Shown here: positions 27,451-34,005 of the stretch, one piece after another
Numbering within the stretch: position 1 is the stretch's first letter
How the letters are laid out: each line of letters opens with the position of its first letter
Made by a program: the position numbers and the translations under genes
From: Desulfocarbo sp964620595
Lineage (GTDB): Bacteria; Desulfobacterota; Desulfarculia; Desulfarculales; Desulfarculaceae
Assembly: GCA_964620595.1 (NCBI GenBank)
Contig: CAZUHP010000004.1
Coordinates: 62,001-126,000, forward strand
DNA length: 64,000 nt
Direction: 5' to 3'
The notes under the pieces: model-generated
The model's database searches: none
The model's input: only the letters and a program-made list of their open reading frames with translations
What the model was told of the DNA's origin: nothing

Positions 27451-27750
27451 AACCTGTCCCGGCCGAATGGGGGCGCTCAGCCCCTTGAGTACCTCTGGTG
27501 AACGTTTAGTTCAGGATACTACACTCCCTCTCCCCGCGGCCAGCCGCGCACCCGGCAGCCCTCCCCTGCCCCCCCCGCACCCCGCCGCCGCCCCCCGTCG
27601 CCCGCCCGTCGCCCACCCCCCCCGCGGGGAACGCTCTTTTTGCTTGGCCTGGCCCGCTGCCCCATGGTACCAAAAAACCAGGCCGGCGTGACGCCGGGTC
27701 GGGCCGGCCGCTCTGCTCGTCCACCACCATCGCCACCTCAGGAGGCTTGC
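27451..27750. other. 300-bp divergent intergenic region, C-rich low complexity
   Basis: Between the starts of the histidine kinase (minus) and the small exported protein (plus). It holds a palindrome at 27499-27513 and then, about 27535-27625, a C-rich tract (runs of 6-8 C with cgtcgccc units), the complement of the G-rich array family. No gene, terminator or tRNA was found in it. Confidence 0.6.
27499..27513. promoter_or_regulatory. Operator-like palindrome TGAAC-N5-GTTCA
   Basis: A perfect 5-bp inverted repeat with 5-bp spacer (gttta), 49 bp upstream of the histidine kinase start. Size and symmetry fit a dimeric repressor site. It resembles the GAAC-GTTC type of LexA box known from other phyla but has a 5-bp instead of 4-bp centre. 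Confidence 0.4.
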
Positions 27751-28179
27751 ATGGCCCAGCGTTTACGTCCGGCAGCCGCCTTTGTACTGATCCTGGCCGT
27801 CCCCCTGCTCCTGGCCATGGGCATGGGCGACAGCGAGGGCCCCACCAGCATCCCCGAGCCCCAGGCCAACTACCGCGTCCGCCTCACCGACCTGGAGGGG
27901 GTCACCATAGAACTCACCAATTTCTCCATTGACGGCCAGGTGTTCGTGCTGGGCAAGCTGGGCGAGGGGCAAATGGCCGTGCCCCTGGAAAAGGTGCGGG
28001 CAGTGGAACTCACCAAGGAGGGCGACCGGATGAAGGCCCACCTGATCCTGGACCAGGACAAGCCGCTGGACTTGATGGTCAACCCCGCCCTCAAGGTCTA
28101 CGGCAAGACCGAATACGGCAACTTCCGCATACCCTTGGGCCAGCTCACCCGCATCGAGGTCCTGGGCTTGATCAAGTAA
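27751..28179 (+). CDS. Small exported protein of unknown function
   Basis: 142 residues from the ATG at 27751, chosen because AGGAGG lies 7 bp upstream. The N-terminus is a signal peptide (about 1-22, LRPAAAFVLILAVPLLLAMG). The rest is mostly beta-strand: NYRVRLTDLEGVTIELTNFS, then GQVFVLGKLGEGQMAVPLEK and a C-terminal FRIPLGQLTRIEVL. The pattern of short strands recalls SH3- or PRC-barrel-like modules, but no family is recognised. It is convergent with the rhomboid gene. Confidence 0.72.
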   Translation: MAQRLRPAAAFVLILAVPLLLAMGMGDSEGPTSIPEPQANYRVRLTDLEGVTIELTNFSIDGQVFVLGKLGEGQMAVPLEKVRAVELTKEGDRMKAHLILDQDKPLDLMVNPALKVYGKTEYGNFRIPLGQLTRIEVLGLIK

Positions 28180-28251
28180 GGCCGAATGGTCCCTCCTGGC
28201 CTTCGCCGCCCAGTCTCGCCAAGTTAACAGCGCTAAATTACGTGACAAGCC

Positions 28252-28272
28252 AGCCGCGGGCCTCCCGCGGCT
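28252..28272. terminator. 9-bp perfect hairpin between convergent genes, possible terminator
   Basis: AGCCGCGGG (28252-28260), loop cct, CCCGCGGCT (28264-28272). No U-tract on either strand, so it is not a textbook intrinsic terminator. Position between convergent stops (28179 and 28292) suggests a transcript-end role. Confidence 0.45.
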
Positions 28273-28291
28273 CCCCCCTGGTCCCACTTGG

Positions 28292-28963
28292 CTAATGCAG
28301 GACCGGGGGCCGGGGCAGGAAGTAGCGGATCAAAAGCATGCCAGCCACGAAGCCGCCGATATGGGCCATCCAGGCAGTCCCCGTGCTCCCCCCCACGCTC
28401 AAGACCTGCAACAGGAACCAGACGCCCAGCACCACCACCGCCGGCACCAGCAGCAAGCGCACGAAGACGATGAACCAGATGAAGATCACGATGCGCGAGC
28501 GGGGGTACAGCACCAGATAGGCCCCCAGCACCGCGGCGATGGAACCGCTGGCCCCGATCATGGGCAGGCTGGAGGCCGGCCCGGCCGCCAAGTGGGCCAG
28601 CCCGGCCAGCACCCCGCCCAGGAGGTAGAAGGCGCCATAGCGCCAGGGCCCCAGCACGGCTTCGATGTTGTGGCCGAATATCCACAGGTAGAGCATGTTG
28701 CCGGCCAGGTGGAACACGTCACCGTGCAGGAACTGGAAGCTCACCAGGGTGAACACCCGCGGGAACCAGTCCGCCGGCAGGTCCAGGTTGGTGAGCCCGG
28801 TGATGAAGGCGGGCACCACCCCGTACTTGAAAATAAAAAGGCGCTCCGCCTGGGGCGGCAGCATCAACTGGTAGAGCCACACCAGCACATTGAACGCCAC
28901 CAGGCCAAAAGTGACGTAAGGGGTTATGGGGAGGCGGTGCTCGACCTTGATGGGCAGTAACAT
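28292..28963 (-). CDS. Rhomboid-family intramembrane serine protease
   Basis: 223 residues with six to seven membrane helices. Catalytic serine in MIGASGSIAAVLGAYL (GxSG) and the partner histidine in AWMAHIGGFVAGMLL. The L1-loop Trp-Arg typical of the family is seen as GPWRYG. The N-terminal sequence LPIKVEHRLPITPYVTFGLV is typical of the bacterial DUF-type rhomboids. It should cleave membrane proteins within the bilayer; substrate unknown. Divergent from miaB. Confidence 0.93.
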   Translation of the reverse strand: MLLPIKVEHRLPITPYVTFGLVAFNVLVWLYQLMLPPQAERLFIFKYGVVPAFITGLTNLDLPADWFPRVFTLVSFQFLHGDVFHLAGNMLYLWIFGHNIEAVLGPWRYGAFYLLGGVLAGLAHLAAGPASSLPMIGASGSIAAVLGAYLVLYPRSRIVIFIWFIVFVRLLLVPAVVVLGVWFLLQVLSVGGSTGTAWMAHIGGFVAGMLLIRYFLPRPPVLH

Positions 28964-29015
28964 GGGTCCCCCGGAGGGCGGACCGGAGGGGTGTCAAAGA
29001 GGGCCGGCCCGCGGG

Positions 29016-29021
29016 TATAAT
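29016..29021 (+). promoter_or_regulatory. -10 element (TATAAT) upstream of miaB
   Basis: Perfect TATAAT, about 100 bp before the miaB start. The -35 at 17-18 bp (gtcaaa/tgtcaa) is weak. A perfect 10-bp palindrome, gcaagcttgc (29031-29040), and a CTTGC-N7-GCAAG repeat (29036-29052) lie in the early transcribed region. Confidence 0.5.
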
Positions 29022-29121
29022 AAGAATGACGCAAGCTTGCACGGTTGGCAAGCCGGCGGAGCGGCTCCAAGTCCCCTTGCATCCCGCTCGGGGCTGGGAT
29101 AGGTTTTAACGGACGAGAACC

Positions 29122-30486
29122 ATGTTGCCCGGGCGCGAAGACATGACAGCCCCCCTTGCGGACAAGCGCGTGCACATAGCCACCTTCGGCTGCCAGATGA
29201 ACGAGTACGACTCGTCCCGCATGGCGGGCCTGCTGGCCGAGCTGGGCTATGCCACCGCCGAGGAGCCGGACCAGGCGGACCTCATCCTCCTGAACACCTG
29301 CAGCGTGCGGGAGCGGGCCGCCCACAAGGTCTACTCCTACGTGGGCGCCTTGAAGCCCCTCAAGGAGCGCCGGCCGGGGCTGATCATCGGGGTGGGCGGC
29401 TGCCTGGCCCAGCAGGAGGGCCAGCGCCTGTTGGACCACATCCCCCACCTGGACCTGGTGTTCGGCACCGACGCCATCGAGCGCCTGCCCGAACTCATCG
29501 CCGACGCGGCCCGGGGGCGGCGGCGGGCCCTCACCCCCCGGCCGGTCAAGGCCGAGATCCCCCTGCTCAAACCCGCCGGGCCGCAGCTAAAGGCCATGGT
29601 CACCGTGATGCAGGGCTGCGACAACTTCTGCTCCTACTGCGTGGTGCCCTACGTGCGCGGCCGGGAGCGCTCCCGCCCGGCGGCCGAGGTCCTGGAGGAG
29701 GTGGCGGCCCTGGTGGAGGCCGGGGTGCGCGAGGTGACCCTCCTGGGCCAGAACGTGAACTCCTATCGGGACCAGGTGAGCGGCCTGGACTTCCCCGGCC
29801 TGTTGGCCCGGGTGGCGGCCACGGACGGCCTGTGGCGGGTGCGCTTCACCACCAGCCACCCCAAGGACATCTCGCCCCGACTCATAGAGGTCATGGCCGA
29901 CGAGGAGCGGGTCATGGAGCAGCTCCACCTGCCAGTCCAGTCGGGCTCGGACCGCATACTCGCGGCCATGGGCCGCGGCTACACCCGCGCCCAGTACCTG
30001 GCCAAGGTGGCCGACATACGGCGCCGCCTGCCGGATATCGCCCTGGGTTCGGACATGATCGTGGGCTTTCCCGGCGAGAGCGAAGAGGACTTCCGCCACA
30101 GCCTGAGCCTGCTGGAGGAGGTGGGCTACGACTTCCTCTTCAGCTTCAAGTACTCGGACCGGCCCTACACCAAGGCCCGCAAGCTGGACGGCAAGCTGCC
30201 CGAGGAGGTGAAGTCCGCCCGCCTGGCCGAGTTGCAGGCCCGCCAGCGCGAAATCTCCCTGGCCCTGCACCGGGAGCAGGTGGGGCGGGTGGAGGAGGTG
30301 CTGGTGGAAGGCCCGGCCAAGAAGGGAGGCGGCCAGCTCACCGGCCGCTCCCGGGCCGGCCGGGCGGTCAACTTCGCAGGACCGCCGGAGTTGGTGGGCC
30401 GCCTGGTCCAGGTACGCATCACCGAAGGATTGGTGAATTCTCTCAAGGGCCGGCTTTACCAGCCGGGGGAGGGGGATACCCAGTGA
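29122..30486 (+). CDS. miaB: tRNA-2-methylthio-N6-dimethylallyladenosine synthase
   Basis: 454 residues. The N-terminal methylthiotransferase domain starts HIATFGCQMNEYDSSRMAG with the first cluster cysteine. The radical-SAM motif is CDNFCSYCVVPYVRGRE (CxxxCxxC), and a C-terminal TRAM domain begins near residue 390. MiaB adds the 2-methylthio group to i6A37 of tRNAs. The ATG at 29143 (MTAPLADKR) is an alternative start 7 codons in. The stop overlaps the GTG of the next gene (GTGA), implying coupling. Confidence 0.96.
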   Translation: MLPGREDMTAPLADKRVHIATFGCQMNEYDSSRMAGLLAELGYATAEEPDQADLILLNTCSVRERAAHKVYSYVGALKPLKERRPGLIIGVGGCLAQQEGQRLLDHIPHLDLVFGTDAIERLPELIADAARGRRRALTPRPVKAEIPLLKPAGPQLKAMVTVMQGCDNFCSYCVVPYVRGRERSRPAAEVLEEVAALVEAGVREVTLLGQNVNSYRDQVSGLDFPGLLARVAATDGLWRVRFTTSHPKDISPRLIEVMADEERVMEQLHLPVQSGSDRILAAMGRGYTRAQYLAKVADIRRRLPDIALGSDMIVGFPGESEEDFRHSLSLLEEVGYDFLFSFKYSDRPYTKARKLDGKLPEEVKSARLAELQARQREISLALHREQVGRVEEVLVEGPAKKGGGQLTGRSRAGRAVNFAGPPELVGRLVQVRITEGLVNSLKGRLYQPGEGDTQ

Positions 30487-30965
30487 TCCGCATGATAGTG
30501 CACGGCCTGACCATCGATCCGGCCAGCAACTCGCCCATCTTGATCCTCAAGGACCCGGAGAGCGAGCGCACCCTTCCCATCTGGATCGGCCTCCTGGAGG
30601 CCACCGCCATTGCCAGCGAGCTGGAGAAGGTCAGCTTCTCCCGGCCCATGACCCACGATCTCATGCGCAGCCTCCTGGAGCACGTGGGCTACGCGGTGAG
30701 CCGGGTGGAGGTCACCGACCTGAAGGACAACACCTTCTACGCGCTCATCCACCTGGTGGGCGCGGCCGGGGAGATAAGCGTGGATTCGCGCCCCTCGGAC
30801 GCCATTGCCCTGGCCCTGCGCACCGAGGCGCCCATCTTCGTGGCCCCGGAGGTGCTGGAGCGCTCCAGCACCGGCTCTTCCAGCGACGGCGAGGACGCGG
30901 AGAAGAAATACAAGGACATGCTGGAATCCATGGACCCCGACGCCTTCGGCAAGTACAAGATGTAG
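30483..30965 (+). CDS. Bifunctional nuclease family protein (BFN/DUF151)
   Basis: 160 residues from a GTG at 30483 that overlaps the miaB stop; gggaggggga sits 8 bp before it. An ATG at 30492 is the alternative. The BFN domain covers about 1-125: LPIWIGLLEATAIASELE, RPMTHDLMRSLLEHVGY, and SVDSRPSDAIALALRTEAPI. The family is known for nuclease activity in plants and is widespread in bacteria with unclear duty. The charged tail (about 135-160) is Ser/Asp/Glu rich. Confidence 0.9.
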   Translation: MIRMIVHGLTIDPASNSPILILKDPESERTLPIWIGLLEATAIASELEKVSFSRPMTHDLMRSLLEHVGYAVSRVEVTDLKDNTFYALIHLVGAAGEISVDSRPSDAIALALRTEAPIFVAPEVLERSSTGSSSDGEDAEKKYKDMLESMDPDAFGKYKM

Positions 30966-30979
30966 CCGCCCCACGCCCC

Positions 30980-31075
30980 AGGCCGGGGACGGGGGGGGCG
31001 GGGGGACGGAGGCACGGGGGCACGGGGAGACAGGGCCGAGAGGGGCGAGAGAGGGCGGCGGGGCGAGAGGCGGCC
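30980..31075 (+). repeat. G-rich low-complexity tract including a G8C unit
   Basis: The gap between the BFN gene and the first PHP gene (206 bp) begins with eight Gs, a C and six Gs (30991-31005), followed by cggggg/cgaggg variants to about 31075. No gene or promoter was recognised in the gap. Confidence 0.75.
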
Positions 31076-31171
31076 GCCCCCTGCCGGCCCTGCCGAAAGA
31101 CAAGGGCGTAACCAGACCGCAGCCGGCTCCCTGGTTCAAGGCCGACGAGCGGCGAGAAAGTCGAGGCTGTC

Positions 31172-31831
31172 GTGATAGACCTGCACACCCACACCCTGTT
31201 CAGCGACGGTGAACTCCTGCCCGCAGAGCTGATCCAGCGGGCCGAGGTCATGGGCCACCGCGGCATCGCGCTCACCGACCACGTGGACTCCAGCAACCTG
31301 GACTTCGTGCTGCCCCGGGTGCGGGCGGTGGTGAACCAACTGAACCACCATCACCGGGTGCAGGCCCTGGCCGGGGTGGAGCTGACCCACGTGCCGCCGG
31401 AGCTGATCGCCGAGCTGACCCTCCAGGCCCGGGAGCTGGGCGCCGACCTGGTGGTGGTGCACGGGGAAACCATAGTGGAGCCGGTGGCGCCGGGCACCAA
31501 CCGGGCGGCCATCGAGGCCGGGGTGGACATCCTGGCCCACCCGGGGCTCATCACCCCGGAGGAGACGGCCCTGGCCGCCCAAAGGGGCGTGCTCTTGGAG
31601 ATAACCTCGCGCAAGGGCCACAGCCTGACCAATGGCCACGTGGCCGCCCTGGCCCGGGCCGCGGGGGCGGGCCTGGTGGTGAACACCGACAGCCACGCGC
31701 CCTCGGACCTCATCGACCGGTCCCTGGCGGAAAAGGTGGCCCTGGGTGCGGGCGTGCCGGCCGCGGAGTTGGAAGGACTCTTTGCCAACTCCGAGCGGCT
31801 GCTGGCCCGGGCCGGAGGTACCCAGGTCTGA
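31172..31831 (+). CDS. PHP-domain phosphoesterase, histidinol-phosphatase-like
   Basis: 219 residues from a GTG at 31172. Metal-binding motifs of the PHP fold: VIDLHTHTLFSDGELLPAEL (HxH), ALTDHVDSSN, the mid-domain histidine in ELTHVPPELI, HPGLITPEE, and NTDSHAPSDLI near the end. The family hydrolyses phosphomonoesters with a tri-nuclear metal site. A histidine-biosynthetic role is not supported by neighbours. It precedes a second PHP gene by 29 bp, so both are probably one operon with the cysteine-cluster gene. Confidence 0.88.
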   Translation: MIDLHTHTLFSDGELLPAELIQRAEVMGHRGIALTDHVDSSNLDFVLPRVRAVVNQLNHHHRVQALAGVELTHVPPELIAELTLQARELGADLVVVHGETIVEPVAPGTNRAAIEAGVDILAHPGLITPEETALAAQRGVLLEITSRKGHSLTNGHVAALARAAGAGLVVNTDSHAPSDLIDRSLAEKVALGAGVPAAELEGLFANSERLLARAGGTQV

Positions 31832-31860
31832 GCCGCGCAGGAGAAGACAGCCGGGCGCCG

Positions 31861-32907
31861 GTGCAGGTGGTCGCCCTGATCCACGTGCACACCCGGGCCT
31901 CGGACGGAGCCCTGGACCCGCCCCAGATCGCCCGCCTGGCGGCCCGGGCCGGGGTGGAAGTGGTGGTCATGACCGACCATGACCGCGTCTCCCCGGGCGG
32001 GGGCTGGCAACAGGGCGTGCTCCTGGTTCCCGGCCAGGAGGTCACCCCCCGCCACAACCACCTGCTGGTGCTGGGCCTGGACCGGGCGCTGCCCAAGGAG
32101 CGCGGCGACGGCATCAACGGCGACCCGGCCCGCAGCCTGGCCAAGGCCAAGGAGCGCGGCGGCTGGGCGGTGCTGGCCCATCCCCTGGACCCGGCCATAC
32201 CCGGTGCCCGCCGTTCCCGCTCCTTCGTGACCCTGGACTTTTCGGTCATCGACCAGTGCCCGGGCCTGGAGCTGTGGAACGCCATGAGCGCCTTCAAGGA
32301 GGAGCTGCGTACCCCGGGCCGCTTCCTGGCCCGCTGGGCCATGCCCGCCAGCTTCCTGGCCGGGCCCCACCCGGTGCTCCTGGCCCTGTGGGACACCATG
32401 GGCCGCTCCCGGCGCTGGGTGGCCCTGGCCGGGGCAGACGCCCACGGTTTTTCCACCGGCCGGCGCTGGCTGCCGGTGCGGATATTCTCCTACCGCCGGC
32501 ACCTGCGGCTGATCACCACCGGCCTGTGGCTGCGCCGGCCCTTCAGCGGCCAGGCGGACAGGGACCAGGCCCTGGTGCTGGAGGCCCTGGCCGCGGGACG
32601 CTGCTTCGGGGCCCTGGGCCGGGCCCGGGGCTTTGCCTGCCGGCTGCGGGGGCCCGGGGGCGAGCTCCTGCCCGGCGCGGAGGCGGCCTACACCCCCGGC
32701 TGGGTGTTGGAGGCGTCCCTGCCGGGGCGGGGCGAGGCCCGGCTGGTGCACAACGGCCGGGTGGTGGCCCGGGCCCGGGGCCGGCGCTTCGCCTGGCCGG
32801 TGGAGGCGCCCGGGGTGTGGCGGGTGGAGGCCAGCCGCTGGCGTCCTCCGGCCGGGTGGCGGCCCTGGATATACTGCAACCCCTTCTACCTGCGCGAGGC
32901 GGCATGA
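31861..32907 (+). CDS. PHP-domain metal-dependent phosphoesterase
   Basis: 348 residues from a GTG at 31861. N-terminal PHP motifs: LIHVHTRASDGALDPPQIA, VVMTDHDRVS, GQEVTPRHNHLLVLGL and VLAHPLDP, with a later GADAHGF. Beyond about residue 215 the sequence changes to a beta-rich Arg/Gly region without a known motif. Members of this group are often CapC/polymerase-like phosphoesterases of unknown substrate. Its TGA overlaps the next ATG (ATGA at 32904-32907). Confidence 0.85.
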   Translation: MQVVALIHVHTRASDGALDPPQIARLAARAGVEVVVMTDHDRVSPGGGWQQGVLLVPGQEVTPRHNHLLVLGLDRALPKERGDGINGDPARSLAKAKERGGWAVLAHPLDPAIPGARRSRSFVTLDFSVIDQCPGLELWNAMSAFKEELRTPGRFLARWAMPASFLAGPHPVLLALWDTMGRSRRWVALAGADAHGFSTGRRWLPVRIFSYRRHLRLITTGLWLRRPFSGQADRDQALVLEALAAGRCFGALGRARGFACRLRGPGGELLPGAEAAYTPGWVLEASLPGRGEARLVHNGRVVARARGRRFAWPVEAPGVWRVEASRWRPPAGWRPWIYCNPFYLREAA

Positions 32908-33803
32908 GCCCCCCTCCCCGGTTGATCGAGCGCCTGGCCCGCTCCCTGGCCGAGCCTGCCGCGGCCTGGCAGGCGGCCGTGACCCTGCTGGCCGAGCTGC
33001 GGCCCATGGACCCGGCCGGCGCAGCGGTGGTGCTGGAGCGGGAGCCCGGCCTGGCCCGGCTGGTGGCCCAAGGGCCGGCCGCCGCCGCCGAGCTGGCCGC
33101 GCGCCTGCTGGAGCTGGCCCGGGCCCGGCGCTGTGTGGGCTGCGGCACCTGCTGCCTCACCTCCAGCCCCACCCTCTACGCCGAAGACCTGGAACGCATC
33201 GGCGGCAAGGGCCTGCCCCGCCAGGCGCTTTTCGCCCTCCGCCCCGGCGAGCGGGTCTTCTCGGCCCGGGAGGGCGCCAGCCGGCTGCTGGAGGGGGAAC
33301 TCATCAAGCTGCGCGAGCAGAGGGACAAGCGCGGCTGCCTCTTCCTGGCCAACGGCCGCTGCGGGATATACGACTCCCGGCCCTTGCAGTGCCGGGTGCT
33401 GGAATGCTGGAGCGGCCGCCACGCCGGCGAGCTGGAGGGCCGCCCCCGGCTCACCCGGGCAGACCTGTTCGCCGGCGACCAGGTGGCCCTGGAGCTGATC
33501 GCGGAATACGACCTCAAGCTGCCGGCCGGGAGGCTCGGCCGCGCCCTGGAGGCGGCCGCGGCCGGGGACCGCCAGGCCGCGGACCAGGCCCTGAGTCTCA
33601 TGGAGCTGGACCACAACCTGCGCCAGGGCGCAGGCCGGCGCTACGGCTACACCAGCCAGGAGCTGGAGCTGATGTGGGGCCGGCCCGCCCTGGTGGTGGC
33701 CGGGGACCACGGCCTGGAGGTCGCCCTGGACCAGGCGGGCCGTCCCGTCCTGCGCCGCCGGAAGGGCCCCGCCCCCCCCGCCCCCCCCGTCCCCCTTTCC
33801 TGA
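32904..33803 (+). CDS. YkgJ-family cysteine-cluster protein
   Basis: 299 residues from the ATG at 32904 that overlaps the PHP stop. An Ala/Leu-rich helical region (1-75) precedes CVGCGTCCLTSSPTLYAEDL, then CLFLANGRCGIYDSRPLQCR with further Cys in VLECWSG. This spacing (CxxCxxCC plus C...C...C) is the UPF0153/YkgJ signature, thought to bind a metal or iron-sulfur cluster. Function unknown. The last ~15 residues (PAPPAPPVPLS) are encoded by a C8G microsatellite. A second, different family member is at 56333. Confidence 0.85.
   Translation: MSPPPRLIERLARSLAEPAAAWQAAVTLLAELRPMDPAGAAVVLEREPGLARLVAQGPAAAAELAARLLELARARRCVGCGTCCLTSSPTLYAEDLERIGGKGLPRQALFALRPGERVFSAREGASRLLEGELIKLREQRDKRGCLFLANGRCGIYDSRPLQCRVLECWSGRHAGELEGRPRLTRADLFAGDQVALELIAEYDLKLPAGRLGRALEAAAAGDRQAADQALSLMELDHNLRQGAGRRYGYTSQELELMWGRPALVVAGDHGLEVALDQAGRPVLRRRKGPAPPAPPVPLS
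33767..33789 (+). repeat. 9-bp C8G microsatellite at the 3' end of the cysteine-cluster gene
   Basis: Four Cs, then two units of G plus eight Cs (33771-33779, 33780-33788), then G. In frame it reads Pro-Ala-Pro-Pro-Ala-Pro-Pro, the same peptide as in rnfC and the two-domain glycosyltransferase. Confidence 0.85.
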
Positions 33804-33950
33804 TCCCGGCCTCCTTTGCCCGCCCCGGCAATACCTGCCTAGCCGCCCGGGACCGCCGGGCCAGGGCCGCGGGCAGGTCCGGCCTGGAAATATGCAGAAC
33901 AAACGACCGGTTAGGTGCTGCGGGCTGTGGAGGCGCTGTTCCCGGGACCG

Positions 33951-33966
33951 TGGCACGCGGCTTGCT
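33951..33966 (+). promoter_or_regulatory. Sigma-54 promoter for flgL
   Basis: TGGCACG (33951-33957), four bases, TTGCT (33962-33966): a full match to the consensus TGGCACG-N4-TTGCW with the invariant GG and GC exactly 10 bp apart. Transcription would start near 33977, 29 bp before the flgL ATG. Flagellar middle or late genes are often RpoN-dependent in delta-type bacteria. Confidence 0.88.
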
Positions 33967-34005
33967 TAATTGGAGGCGGGAGTCCCTTTTGCCGGAGCCA
34001 TAGCC

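Noticed and set aside
30165..31171. Small minus-strand ORFs after miaB and in the G-rich gap
   Set aside because: They lack Shine-Dalgarno sequences and lie opposite well-supported genes or in low-complexity DNA.
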